This document shows positions 19,264 through 27,856 of a stretch of DNA of 64,000 nucleotides, in pieces. Each line of letters opens with the position of its first letter. The stretch's first letter is position 1. The DNA is from Bacteroidota bacterium (GTDB taxonomy: Bacteria; Bacteroidota; Ignavibacteria; Palsa-1295): NCBI GenBank assembly GCA_030706745.1, contig JAUZNX010000015.1:1-64000 (forward strand). Direction: 5' to 3'. Both the position numbers and the translations under genes were made by a program. The notes beneath the pieces are model-generated. The model did not search any database. It was not told the origin of the DNA and saw only the letters and a program-made list of their open reading frames with translations.

Positions 19264-19298
19264 AGACTTGATTGACAAATAGCCAACGACGAATCAGG

Positions 19299-20366
19299 TC
19301 ATTGCGTTTTGCAGAAGATTAGTACGGCATCCTTCTTCTTAAGGAGTGAAACGCCATTTCGAAGTTCGGTGCGACGAGAAGTTGAAGCCAGGAATCGCTC
19401 GATCTTGCGCGTCTCAATTTCGGTCAGCCGGTAGCACCCTATTTTGAGATTAACCCAGGCTTCAACCACGCCGTGGAGTAGAAACCCCTGCAAGTTGCGC
19501 AGTCCACTTAAGTTGATCGATCCATCTGGTTGCAGGAGCATCTCCAGATTTTCTTGGGTCAATGAAGCCAGGAAGTTATCTAACTTGGCCATTCGATGAG
19601 CTAATCCGGCAAGTGCGCGGACGGGGGAGCGGTCGGGATAGGCTTCGATGAGTGCAGGAATTACTGTATGCCGGATGCGATTTCGCTGGTAGTTCAGCTC
19701 CTCGTTCGATTCATCACGGTTGAACCGAAGTTTCTGATCGAGCAAGTACTCCTCGATCTCATCTCGCGTTACTCCAAGCCAGGGTCGGATAATGCTAAGG
19801 GCACCGAGCTTCCGCATTTGTGGTATCCCGGCCAACCCGCGCACGCCAGCTCCACGTACAGCATGCATTATGACTGTCTCTGCCTGATCGTTTGCGGTAT
19901 GCGCCGTCAAAATGAATTGCGCACCGTGCCTCACGGCTAATTCTTCAAAGAACTCATAGCGAATGTTCCTGGCGGTCTCTTCGATTCCTTTTCTTTCTTC
20001 ACGTGCACGAGCTGTGGTGTCCGCTTGCCAAATTGCATTGGGTAAATTCCACTCTTTAGCATGTTGCGAAACGAGAGTCTGATCGGCATCGGAGGCGGAT
20101 CCGCGCAAGCCATGATTGATATGCGCAAGAAACACCTCGCCAACCCTTCCGCGCAACTTCAACTGCAACATCACGTGCGCAAGTGCAACGGAGTCCGGGC
20201 CGCCACTGACACCGACAATAACACTGGAATCCGAAGTGACACTGAGACTCTGGAGAATTGCTCCTGTTCGAGCAACTATAGCTGGAAGAACGTGGGACAT
20301 GGTTCGCGTCTTACCACGACTTATCATCCTCTTGCCTTCACTGACAACCGGTTTAGAATTGTCCAT
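19299..20366 (-). CDS. tilS: tRNA(Ile)-lysidine synthase TilS
   Basis: It ligates lysine to C34 of the CAU-anticodon isoleucine tRNA, changing its identity from Met to Ile so that AUA is read. The PP-loop SGGPDS is at residues 54-59, followed by FLAHINHGLRG and by ILTAHTANDQAET, the standard TilS signature. The 355-residue product has only a short C-terminal extension compared with E. coli TilS (432), as in many other phyla. ATG at 20366 overlaps the end of lptD by 14 bases; M23 (20300) is an alternative start. It is the last gene of a block of tRNA-modification genes. Confidence 0.95.
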   Translation of the reverse strand: MDNSKPVVSEGKRMISRGKTRTMSHVLPAIVARTGAILQSLSVTSDSSVIVGVSGGPDSVALAHVMLQLKLRGRVGEVFLAHINHGLRGSASDADQTLVSQHAKEWNLPNAIWQADTTARAREERKGIEETARNIRYEFFEELAVRHGAQFILTAHTANDQAETVIMHAVRGAGVRGLAGIPQMRKLGALSIIRPWLGVTRDEIEEYLLDQKLRFNRDESNEELNYQRNRIRHTVIPALIEAYPDRSPVRALAGLAHRMAKLDNFLASLTQENLEMLLQPDGSINLSGLRNLQGFLLHGVVEAWVNLKIGCYRLTEIETRKIERFLASTSRRTELRNGVSLLKKKDAVLIFCKTQ

Positions 20367-23079
20367 ATGTGCTCTCAGTTCGCGTAAGCTTCACATCCTG
20401 CAACTGCGGCGCCTTGATTCGGATTTCAAGATTGAATCCCGAGATGCGAGATCCCGGCGGGCGATATGAAAAGTCCATTTCCCAGCAATGCAAGTCACGA
20501 TGAATACGAAGTTCCGGGATAATGATTTTACCTTCCGTAAGATCATAGGAAGCGGTGGTCGTGAATTGCCAGTTCTTGGTTAGTGTTAGTGAGAGCGAGG
20601 TCGTCGCGCCGAAATTGCGTTGAAGGGTGGAAATAATGGAATTGCCAACCAGATTGGCTGTATAAGATTGCGAGTATGTCAGACCATAATTTACATTCCA
20701 TTTGGGCCGGAATGGTACGCTAATAAACGGTCCAGGAAAATACCCGCCCAACATCAGTGCGCGCTCATCATCCGGACTGGTGATATTGAACAACCGCCTC
20801 AACGAATCATAGTTGTCACCCTCAACTGTCGTCGCGCTCGAAAAACTGCCACTTAAGCCGAAAGATGCATTGGTCGGACGAAGGTAGCCTTGGTGCAGAG
20901 AGATAAGTGTCGCATCGGTACTATCCTGCCCATACGAGTTCACAGGGTAAAAGGAATAGCTCACAGTACCACTCATTGAGAGGAATGTACCAATTGAAGA
21001 TGACGTCGAGATCGAGAAGGGACTGAGTATTTTCGTCGCAAGATTGTAACCACTCGACGCATTCAGATTCAGCAATTGCAGGTGATCGATCGTCGTTGAG
21101 TCTTTCGTAACATTTCGCTCGACTTTGGCTTCGAAGTTGTTGCCCAGGCTCATTCCTAGAGTTGCATTCTTCCCGATACCAACCAGCCCCCCATTCAGCT
21201 CGCCCTCATAAATATTATAGTGCTGCAACTGTCCCGTTTGGGGGTCGATATAGGCTACATAATTTTGGGAGGACAAATCCGGGTGATAGGAAAAGCTAAT
21301 GGAAGGCTGCACGGTATGGCGGATCGCCTGAATTCCAAACGCACCTATATTTGCAATGCCATAGAGCGTTGTAGAAACGCCGATGCCCATATTGTAATTG
21401 TAGAGCCTGTTAAAGCCACTGGTGGTATCCTGCGTGAAGATTATCGCTGTGTCGTTCTTGCCGGTCAGGCTATCGTAAGTGATTTGAGTGCCATAAATTC
21501 GATGATGCTGTTTGAACATCCACGCCTCTGAATAGCTAAAACTCGGGTTGACCGTGAAATGACCAAACTTCGGTGAAATCCCAATAGAAGGATTATGAAG
21601 TACTCCATAATGCTCCGAGGTGAACCAATGGCTGGTATCAGTGGGTAGTGGAACATTGCCGCCGATATGCCTGCTTACCTGACGGTCCGCATTCAGGGAG
21701 TACCCAATCCCGAGTGAGGACAAAGTTGGATCAACCGTTTCGCCTTCAGTCGAAGCGAACGGATACCAGGTCGATTTCGAAAAATTCAGCGAGGGACTCG
21801 TCTCGTCATACGTGCTATTATTAAGGTCCTGATTACGATTATAGTCAATGCCAAGATTCATTCCCAAATCAGACCATCCAGTATTGAAACTCGCGTTACT
21901 GGAGACATTCTGGGTATAGAAGTCTCTCTGATTCCGAGCATTATCCTGAAAATAGCCGTCGCTCTGGAAACTGAGATTCGCGGAGAGAGCAGTCTCATAC
22001 CCCAAAATAAGATTCGGCAGCGAACTTTGCACAAGCCAATTCTTCGTATAGGGATCAACACTATTGAACCGTGTGAACCCATAGCCAAGTCTTAGCGAAG
22101 CAGGGCTGTTCAGAAGGTACTTCTTCATCCATTCGCCACGGACATCAATGTTATATCCGCCTTTGGTATAGAGGTCCGTTTGGGCAGCGGCATCGAGATA
22201 ATCATTGAAAACCCAGTAATAGCCAAGATGTGTCAGACCATAGCCACGGTCCCCTGTTACTTGATAATTCGGCGCAATAATTCCGGAATGACGTCCACCA
22301 CCGTGATTCGGGAAGACGCCAAAGGGAAGCGCAAAAATTGGAACATCCGCTACATAGAGATAAACCGGCTCCGCAAAGATTTGGTCCTGCATAACGACCT
22401 TCATCTTGGGCGATTCAAAGTAATAATGTGGGACCGGCGCATCGCAGGTAGTATAGCGTCCGTTTTCGACGAATAGCGTTTGCGGTGCGACTTGTTTAAT
22501 CTTCTCGCCATAGTAGAATCCACCCTCAAGTTCGGTTGTGCCAAGCTGCACGGTCCCGTGCTTAGTCTTGAAATTGTAGACGATCACTTCGCCCTCATAC
22601 GTCGTCGGACCTTCTGTAAGTTTTGGCGCACCACGCGATTTCGTGCGGTTCGTATCACGTATGATCCGCCGCCGAAGTGCAAGGGATGCGCTTACGACCG
22701 AATCGACATCGGCGCTGTACGCCGTCAATGTGTTGTGTTGAAAGTCCATCACAATGGTATGCGCATCGAGCTCGCGGTTCTGGAATTGAACGACCGCGTT
22801 ACTCACCAGCGTCATCGTTTTTCTGGCGACATCGAATGTAGTCGAATCCTTCGCGGTGTAGCGAACAATCGTATCGACATCACCACGAATCGTGTCGGCG
22901 GAGATGTAAAGCGAATCCGGCAGCTCGAATCCGGGGCGGACTTGCTTTGGAGCGGGTGCTTTCGTAGATGTGTCGGTGGTGCCTGGAGGGGTCTGGGCAC
23001 GCACCAGGAATGGAATGAGCAGGATCGCTGACATCACGACCGGGATGACCAATATCCGATAGCCTACTCCTGATTTCAT
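20353..23079 (-). CDS. lptD: LptD-like LPS-assembly outer-membrane protein
   Basis: The outer-membrane translocon that inserts lipopolysaccharide into the outer leaflet. It has an N-terminal signal segment, then an OstA/LptA-type beta-jellyroll region (about residues 60-260, with DSTTFDVARKTMTLVSNAVV and YNFKTKHGTVQLGTTELEGG). The following 600 residues have the alternating aromatic pattern of a large beta-barrel with many tyrosines and NF/YN strand ends. At 908 residues it matches the long Bacteroidota-type LptD. Its ATG overlaps the queC stop by four bases (ATGA), and tilS overlaps its end, so it is translationally locked into the tRNA-modification operon. Confidence 0.88.
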   Translation of the reverse strand: MKSGVGYRILVIPVVMSAILLIPFLVRAQTPPGTTDTSTKAPAPKQVRPGFELPDSLYISADTIRGDVDTIVRYTAKDSTTFDVARKTMTLVSNAVVQFQNRELDAHTIVMDFQHNTLTAYSADVDSVVSASLALRRRIIRDTNRTKSRGAPKLTEGPTTYEGEVIVYNFKTKHGTVQLGTTELEGGFYYGEKIKQVAPQTLFVENGRYTTCDAPVPHYYFESPKMKVVMQDQIFAEPVYLYVADVPIFALPFGVFPNHGGGRHSGIIAPNYQVTGDRGYGLTHLGYYWVFNDYLDAAAQTDLYTKGGYNIDVRGEWMKKYLLNSPASLRLGYGFTRFNSVDPYTKNWLVQSSLPNLILGYETALSANLSFQSDGYFQDNARNQRDFYTQNVSSNASFNTGWSDLGMNLGIDYNRNQDLNNSTYDETSPSLNFSKSTWYPFASTEGETVDPTLSSLGIGYSLNADRQVSRHIGGNVPLPTDTSHWFTSEHYGVLHNPSIGISPKFGHFTVNPSFSYSEAWMFKQHHRIYGTQITYDSLTGKNDTAIIFTQDTTSGFNRLYNYNMGIGVSTTLYGIANIGAFGIQAIRHTVQPSISFSYHPDLSSQNYVAYIDPQTGQLQHYNIYEGELNGGLVGIGKNATLGMSLGNNFEAKVERNVTKDSTTIDHLQLLNLNASSGYNLATKILSPFSISTSSSIGTFLSMSGTVSYSFYPVNSYGQDSTDATLISLHQGYLRPTNASFGLSGSFSSATTVEGDNYDSLRRLFNITSPDDERALMLGGYFPGPFISVPFRPKWNVNYGLTYSQSYTANLVGNSIISTLQRNFGATTSLSLTLTKNWQFTTTASYDLTEGKIIIPELRIHRDLHCWEMDFSYRPPGSRISGFNLEIRIKAPQLQDVKLTRTESTYGQF

Positions 23080-23756
23080 GAGTAGCGGGGCCTAATCCTA
23101 TACTGAATCGGATCTTCCACTCCGGCCATTGCGAACCCACGAAGGCGAAGCGCGCAACTATCGCACTCGCCGCAAGCCAGATTTTCAGACTGGTAGCACG
23201 ACCATGTCCGCTCGATTGGGGCACCAAGCCGAACCGATTCGCGAACAATCTCACTCTTCTGCAAATGGATCACTGGTGTCATTATGCGGATGCGTGTATC
23301 TGGCTTCACACCTAATTCGATCGCGCGTTCATATGCATCGAAAAAAGACCGCCGGCAGTCTGGATAGCCCGATGAATCTTCCTCGACGGCACCAATGTAC
23401 ACCTGATTCGCTCCGATCACTTCCGCCCAACTCGCGGCAATCGCCAGGAAATTTCCGTTGCGAAACGGAACGTACGAACTTGGAATACCTGAAGCGTGAA
23501 GATCGGCGAGTGTCACCGCGATGCTCGCATCCGTCAAGCTCGATCCACCAATCTCCCGCAAAAATTCAATGTCAACCACAAGACGCTCCCGAATGCCGAG
23601 GACATCCGCCACATCGTGAAAGGCCTGCAACTCTCGGTTCTCGGTTCGGTGACGATAGTTCAGGTGAAGCGCGGCAAGATTTCGCGACTCATTACGGGCA
23701 ATGGTTGCCGTGAGGGTCGAGTCCATCCCGCCGGAGAGTAAGACGATTGATTTCAT
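23076..23756 (-). CDS. queC: 7-cyano-7-deazaguanine synthase QueC
   Basis: It converts 7-carboxy-7-deazaguanine to preQ0 with ATP and ammonia, in the queuosine pathway. The PP-loop LSGGMDST is at residues 7-14. The C-terminal zinc site is visible as C-Y-Q-S-E-N-L-A-C-G-E-C-D-S-C. The substrate-binding segment SYVPFRNGNF is intact. The length of 226 residues is normal. It starts five bases after queD and overlaps lptD by four bases. Confidence 0.97.
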   Translation of the reverse strand: MKSIVLLSGGMDSTLTATIARNESRNLAALHLNYRHRTENRELQAFHDVADVLGIRERLVVDIEFLREIGGSSLTDASIAVTLADLHASGIPSSYVPFRNGNFLAIAASWAEVIGANQVYIGAVEEDSSGYPDCRRSFFDAYERAIELGVKPDTRIRIMTPVIHLQKSEIVRESVRLGAPIERTWSCYQSENLACGECDSCALRLRGFAMAGVEDPIQYRIRPRYS

Positions 23757-23761
23757 GCGGA

Positions 23762-24184
23762 TTACAGCGGACCGGACACCTCAGCATACGTCCGTTCCGT
23801 TTCCTGAATACGCACGCGGAGTTCACGCAAATGTTTCATCGAGGCAAATGTGAGGCTAAGTCGCTCGAAAAACCAGCGGGCAATATTCTCGGCCGTCGTC
23901 GGCCAATCGACATAGACGGCCTTAAGCCCGCTTCCACGTAAGAAATCAGAAATGAGCACATCGGAGCGGGTGCATAGGAAAGCATGATCTAATTCGGCGA
24001 CCATTGGATCAACCATCCTTTTAAGATCGAAGTAGTCGAGGACCATGCCTGCGGATTGGGGCTCACCTGAGAGCTCGATCCACATGCAGTATGAGTGACC
24101 GTGGACATTCCGGCAGCCGCCATCGTGCTCGGGCAGACGGTGCGCCATCTCCCAGCGGAAATCTTTCGCTATATGGGTAAGCAT
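23762..24184 (-). CDS. queD: 6-carboxytetrahydropterin synthase QueD
   Basis: It makes 6-carboxy-5,6,7,8-tetrahydropterin from dihydroneopterin triphosphate, an early step to queuosine. The zinc ligands H15, H28 and H30 and the catalytic C24 (GGCRNVHGH) are in place, as is LDHAFLC. The start at ATG 24184 gives the compact 140-residue protein usual for QueD; in-frame codons upstream would add a serine-rich tail without counterpart. The gap to queF is 73 bases, the largest within the que genes. Confidence 0.96.
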   Translation of the reverse strand: MLTHIAKDFRWEMAHRLPEHDGGCRNVHGHSYCMWIELSGEPQSAGMVLDYFDLKRMVDPMVAELDHAFLCTRSDVLISDFLRGSGLKAVYVDWPTTAENIARWFFERLSLTFASMKHLRELRVRIQETERTYAEVSGPL

Positions 24185-24257
24185 TATACTAGTGCGCCTG
24201 GATGAGACAGATGGAACCGACGACGCCAGATGAATTTTGCGGCCCGTTCTCTGAGTC

Positions 24258-24671
24258 TCATTGTATCGCTTTCTCAAGTTTCGTAATCGTAATTCTATCG
24301 GAGATTGGCACCGGGCTCTCCCCTTTCGTATACTTCGCCACCACGTTCGAGTGCAGCCCGCCGCGTGTGGAGAATTCGCCGGTCACTTCCAGCCATCGTG
24401 GATCAAGAGCACTCACCAAATCTTCAAGAATTTCATTGATTACAGCCTCGTAAAAAATACCTCGATTTCGAAAGCTGATGAAGTAATATTTTAGCGCCTT
24501 CAGTTCGACACAGAGCTTATCCGGCACGAAGACGATTGTAATCTCTCCAAAATCAGGTAAGCCCGTCACCGGACAAACAGAGGTAAACTCCGGATTCGTG
24601 TGCGTCACGACGTACTCCCGATTTGGATACGGATTTGGAAAAACGACAAGTTCAGGTTTGCTTGATGTCAT
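24258..24671 (-). CDS. queF: NADPH-dependent preQ0 reductase QueF (type I)
   Basis: It reduces the nitrile of preQ0 to the amine preQ1. The short, single-domain form (137 residues) has the catalytic C33 and D40 in SVCPVTGLPDFG, and the family motif CVELKALKYYFISFRN followed by FYE. ATG at 24671 overlaps the queE stop as ATGA and is preceded by AAGGGG, which favours it over the upstream in-frame codon. Confidence 0.96.
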   Translation of the reverse strand: MTSSKPELVVFPNPYPNREYVVTHTNPEFTSVCPVTGLPDFGEITIVFVPDKLCVELKALKYYFISFRNRGIFYEAVINEILEDLVSALDPRWLEVTGEFSTRGGLHSNVVAKYTKGESPVPISDRITITKLEKAIQ

Positions 24672-25375
24672 ACCCCTTTTAATATTCCCGGCCAAATTAG
24701 TTTATGCAACTGCGTTTGCAGGCGGACGGGCAGCCCATCTTCAAGGATCCAGGCTGCTAATGCCGCGAGATCGAGTTCACCTTGGACCGGCGAAAAAAGA
24801 ATAGTCCCTACGCAATTACGTAGTTGATATAGCACAAGTTGCTGACGTGCCCATTCATAATCCTCTCGCGATCCGATTACAAATTTCACCTCGTCTTGTT
24901 TCGTCAGGTGCAGGATGTTCTCGTATCGATTTCGCTTCACCATTCCCGATGATGGTGTCTTGAGATCGACAATACGTTTGACTCTCGGATCGACACGCGA
25001 AATATCGACATGGCCGCCGGTTTCGATCATCACCTCATATCCATGCTCGAAGAGTCGCTGCATCAGTGGGTACACCCCTTCCTGCTCCAAAGGTTCGCCA
25101 CCTGTCAACTCGATAAGGTGGCAGTTGAACCCCTCAATCCGACCGAGAATATCTGTGATGAGGAGGTCTTCTCCGTCGTAAAACGCATATTCCGTATCAC
25201 AATAAGAGCAGCGCAAACCACACCCCGTCATGCGAACAAAGACACAAGGTTCACCAGCGCGAGAACCTTCCCCTTGAATCGAGTAGAAGATTTCGTTAAC
25301 GCGTAGCATGTCCTCGCGTTGTCGTTCAGACAATGTAAGCCTCTTTGGATGCTCGATTTCAGGTATTTCTGGCAC
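24668..25375 (-). CDS. queE: 7-carboxy-7-deazaguanine synthase QueE (radical SAM)
   Basis: A radical S-adenosylmethionine enzyme that contracts the carboxy-pterin ring to 7-carboxy-7-deazaguanine. The cluster motif C-x3-C-x2-C is visible in CGLRCSYCDTEYAF, preceded by the family opening IFYSIQGEG and followed by ELTGGEPLEQ. A GTG at 25375 gives 235 residues; ATG at 25309 would start right before VNEIFYSIQGEG and is an equally reasonable choice. It is the first que gene after sua5. Confidence 0.94.
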   Translation of the reverse strand: MPEIPEIEHPKRLTLSERQREDMLRVNEIFYSIQGEGSRAGEPCVFVRMTGCGLRCSYCDTEYAFYDGEDLLITDILGRIEGFNCHLIELTGGEPLEQEGVYPLMQRLFEHGYEVMIETGGHVDISRVDPRVKRIVDLKTPSSGMVKRNRYENILHLTKQDEVKFVIGSREDYEWARQQLVLYQLRNCVGTILFSPVQGELDLAALAAWILEDGLPVRLQTQLHKLIWPGILKGV

Positions 25376-25396
25376 GTGGAGCAGAAACGTGTGACG

Positions 25397-25414
25397 TCGG
25401 GAGTATACTCCCGA
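25397..25414. promoter_or_regulatory. Perfect 18-base palindrome between sua5 and queE
   Basis: TCGGGAGTATACTCCCGA is fully self-complementary and lies four bases beyond the sua5 stop and 21 before the queE GTG. It could be an operator, or a hairpin with a two-base loop that ends or processes the upstream message. No T-run follows, so a classical terminator is less likely. Confidence 0.55.
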
Positions 25415-25417
25415 GGA

Positions 25418-26389
25418 CTACCCCCGCCAATTCATTCCTTTTGCCGAAGCCCGTCGAAGCCGGTCATTGATTGCACGTCCGAGGCCGAGTTCTGGAAGCG
25501 GTTCGGCTAAAATCAGTTGCATGCCAAGTGAATCAAGGTATCGGATGGCCCCAAACAAGTTCTTCGCCGCTTCGTGCAAACTGCCTTCCGGAGATAGGAC
25601 AACTTGATGGCCGATTGGCACCTCCTTAAAGCGCCTTTGAAAGCTAAGTATGCCGACTCGCTCTGCATCGAAGCGTTCAAGATCGATCCTACCCAGTTTC
25701 AGAGGAGTACGCGGTGCATAATGTGATTCAAGTCCTCCAGGCGCAATCGGGTTGGAAGACGCCTGAACCTGAAGGCGAACGGGACCAAGTAGCGATTCTA
25801 TATCTTCGACAGCAACCCCGCCGAGGCGTAAGATTACGATCTCACCATCTCTCTCAGTAACGATGGTAGACTCCAGCCCAACTATACATTCACCTCCATC
25901 GAGAATGTATGGTATTTCGCCACCCAGTTGATCGAGCACATGCTCCGCGCTCGTAGGACTCACATACCCGAACGGATTGGCACTCGGAGCCGCAATGGGA
26001 AAGTCCAGTTGTGAAAGAAGATCGAGCGTCATCGGATGGTTCGGCACTCGAAGCGCGACGGCATCCAATCCCGAAGTGACGATGTCGGGAATACTATCTC
26101 GCTTTGGAAGAACGAGTGTGAGTGGACCCGGCCAAAAGCGTTCTGCGAGTATGACGGCCCATTCCGGGAAAGTCCTCACATAATCCGTGAGCTGATCAGG
26201 TGAGGCACCATGCACAATCAGAGGATCGAAGCGTGGCCGACGTTTAATTTCGAAGATTTGGAGAACAGCCTCAGTGTCCAGCGCATTTGCCGCCAGGCCG
26301 TAGACTGTCTCGGTCGGAATCGCCACGACAAGGCCGCGCTCCAGCAGTGCGCGAGCCTTCGCAACGTCAATTCCAATCTCTGTCGTCAC
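25418..26389 (-). CDS. sua5: L-threonylcarbamoyladenylate synthase (Sua5/YrdC)
   Basis: It makes threonylcarbamoyl-AMP from threonine, bicarbonate and ATP, the first step of the t6A37 modification of ANN-decoding tRNAs. The YrdC domain covers residues 1-200 with IPTETVYGLAANA, IKRRPRFDPLIVH and APSANPFG. Residues about 205-323 form the Sua5 C-terminal domain, making this the longer two-domain type (323 residues). The start is GTG at 26389, overlapping the stop of the AtuA-family gene by four bases (GTGA), so the two are translationally coupled. Confidence 0.95.
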   Translation of the reverse strand: MTTEIGIDVAKARALLERGLVVAIPTETVYGLAANALDTEAVLQIFEIKRRPRFDPLIVHGASPDQLTDYVRTFPEWAVILAERFWPGPLTLVLPKRDSIPDIVTSGLDAVALRVPNHPMTLDLLSQLDFPIAAPSANPFGYVSPTSAEHVLDQLGGEIPYILDGGECIVGLESTIVTERDGEIVILRLGGVAVEDIESLLGPVRLQVQASSNPIAPGGLESHYAPRTPLKLGRIDLERFDAERVGILSFQRRFKEVPIGHQVVLSPEGSLHEAAKNLFGAIRYLDSLGMQLILAEPLPELGLGRAINDRLRRASAKGMNWRG

Positions 26390-27759
26390 GCCTGCTGCAC
26401 CACCACACGCGGTAGCACGGCCTTCTTATCTAGCAATGCCGGCCAGTATGCCACGACTTCACTCGGTTTTGGACGACCGCCTGCAAATCCGGTCACGCTT
26501 GGCGGACCGGTCAGGATGAGCGGCGCGATTTCCTTACCAAATCGCTCGATGGCCTTCTTGTCTTGTCCTCGGACCCCCCACTTGGCCACGACCTCTTGCA
26601 CTTCATCGAAATCCACCGGTGTAAGCGGACCGTGACATGAGTTTACACCCAAAAATTCGGTGCGCATCTCATCATAAGTACATCCAGCGTCTTTCAGACG
26701 CGTTCTGAGGATTTGATCGGCAAGCCGCGCTTTGTGCATTGCGTCCGGCCATGTGTACGTGAGTGTTCCCTGAGCAGAGAAACCATCGTTGTAAGACATG
26801 GAGACTTTGTAGGAATCTGTTGCGGCTCTGCCTTTAATACTATGGACACGCACGCGGTCCTTGCCGCTGTCTTCAATCTGAATGCTCGTGAAATCCGCGA
26901 TACAATCAGGAGTGATATAATCGCGCGGATCGCCGATCTCATAGAGCAGTTGCTCGGCAACCGTTTGGCGCGAAACCCGCCCGCCGGTTTTTGGATGCTT
27001 TGTAATGATAAAATCGCCATTGGGATAAGCCTCGGCAATTGGGAAGCCGATGTGAGCCATATCTCGGACAGACTTCCAATCGGCTGAAAAATTTCCGCCG
27101 GATGACTGCGCACCACACTCGAGGATGTGGCCCGCAACGGTACCGGCGGCGAGCCTGTCCCAATCGTCGGGCTTCCACCCAAATTCGTGAATCATCGGAG
27201 CGAGCGTGAGTCCTGTATCCGTTGTGCGGCCAGTGACGACGATCTGGGCTCCTTGCTGGAGCGCCTCGACGATCGGCCACGCGCCAAAATAGACATTTGC
27301 CGAGAGGACCCGATTGCGAACAGAACTAAGCGGATCGCCACTTTCCATATTCTTGAGCTGATGACCCGCACTGAGCATCGAATCGAGATCATCCAGGATG
27401 TTGTCCCCAAGAACAACGCCGACTTTAATCGGAATGCCGCGCTTGCGTGCGACTTCGAAAATCGCATCACGGCAACCTTCGGGATTCACACCACCTCCGT
27501 TGGTGATAATTTTGATGTTCTTCTCGACGATATCTGGCAGTACGGCATCGATGACCTCGACGAGATCGCGCGCATAGCCCATGCGGCCATCGCGAAGCTT
27601 CTGTTTTTGCATGATGGACATCGTCACCTCGGCCAGGTAGTCCATCATCATATAGTCTATGGGCGATTCGGCCGAAGAGCGACGAATTTGGTCAATCGGC
27701 GCACTGGGCAGGTCACCCCAAAATCCCTGCCCGGAGGCAATTCGAATACGGTCTCTCAT
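26386..27759 (-). CDS. AtuA-family (DUF1446) protein
   Basis: A 457-residue cytoplasmic protein covering the AtuA/DUF1446 domain along its whole length: IASGQGFWGD, ITNGGGVNPEGC, the central VTGRTTDTGLTLAPMIHEFGW, and GHILECGAQSSGGNF. AtuA is named from the acyclic terpene utilisation cluster of Pseudomonas, but its biochemical role is not established. The small AtuA-like C-terminal domain seen in many fusions is absent. None of the usual partners (carboxylase, acyl-CoA ligase) is nearby; instead it is coupled to sua5. Either a metabolic passenger or a different role is possible. Confidence 0.85.
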   Translation of the reverse strand: MRDRIRIASGQGFWGDLPSAPIDQIRRSSAESPIDYMMMDYLAEVTMSIMQKQKLRDGRMGYARDLVEVIDAVLPDIVEKNIKIITNGGGVNPEGCRDAIFEVARKRGIPIKVGVVLGDNILDDLDSMLSAGHQLKNMESGDPLSSVRNRVLSANVYFGAWPIVEALQQGAQIVVTGRTTDTGLTLAPMIHEFGWKPDDWDRLAAGTVAGHILECGAQSSGGNFSADWKSVRDMAHIGFPIAEAYPNGDFIITKHPKTGGRVSRQTVAEQLLYEIGDPRDYITPDCIADFTSIQIEDSGKDRVRVHSIKGRAATDSYKVSMSYNDGFSAQGTLTYTWPDAMHKARLADQILRTRLKDAGCTYDEMRTEFLGVNSCHGPLTPVDFDEVQEVVAKWGVRGQDKKAIERFGKEIAPLILTGPPSVTGFAGGRPKPSEVVAYWPALLDKKAVLPRVVVQQA

Positions 27760-27856
27760 ATCAACGTGTTGAAACTAATGTTCTGAAGTGCTTAGGTCCC
27801 ACTGTGCGAAGGCGCGGAGGATACCGCCAATGGGTCTTCATTCGAGAATCGTTTTG

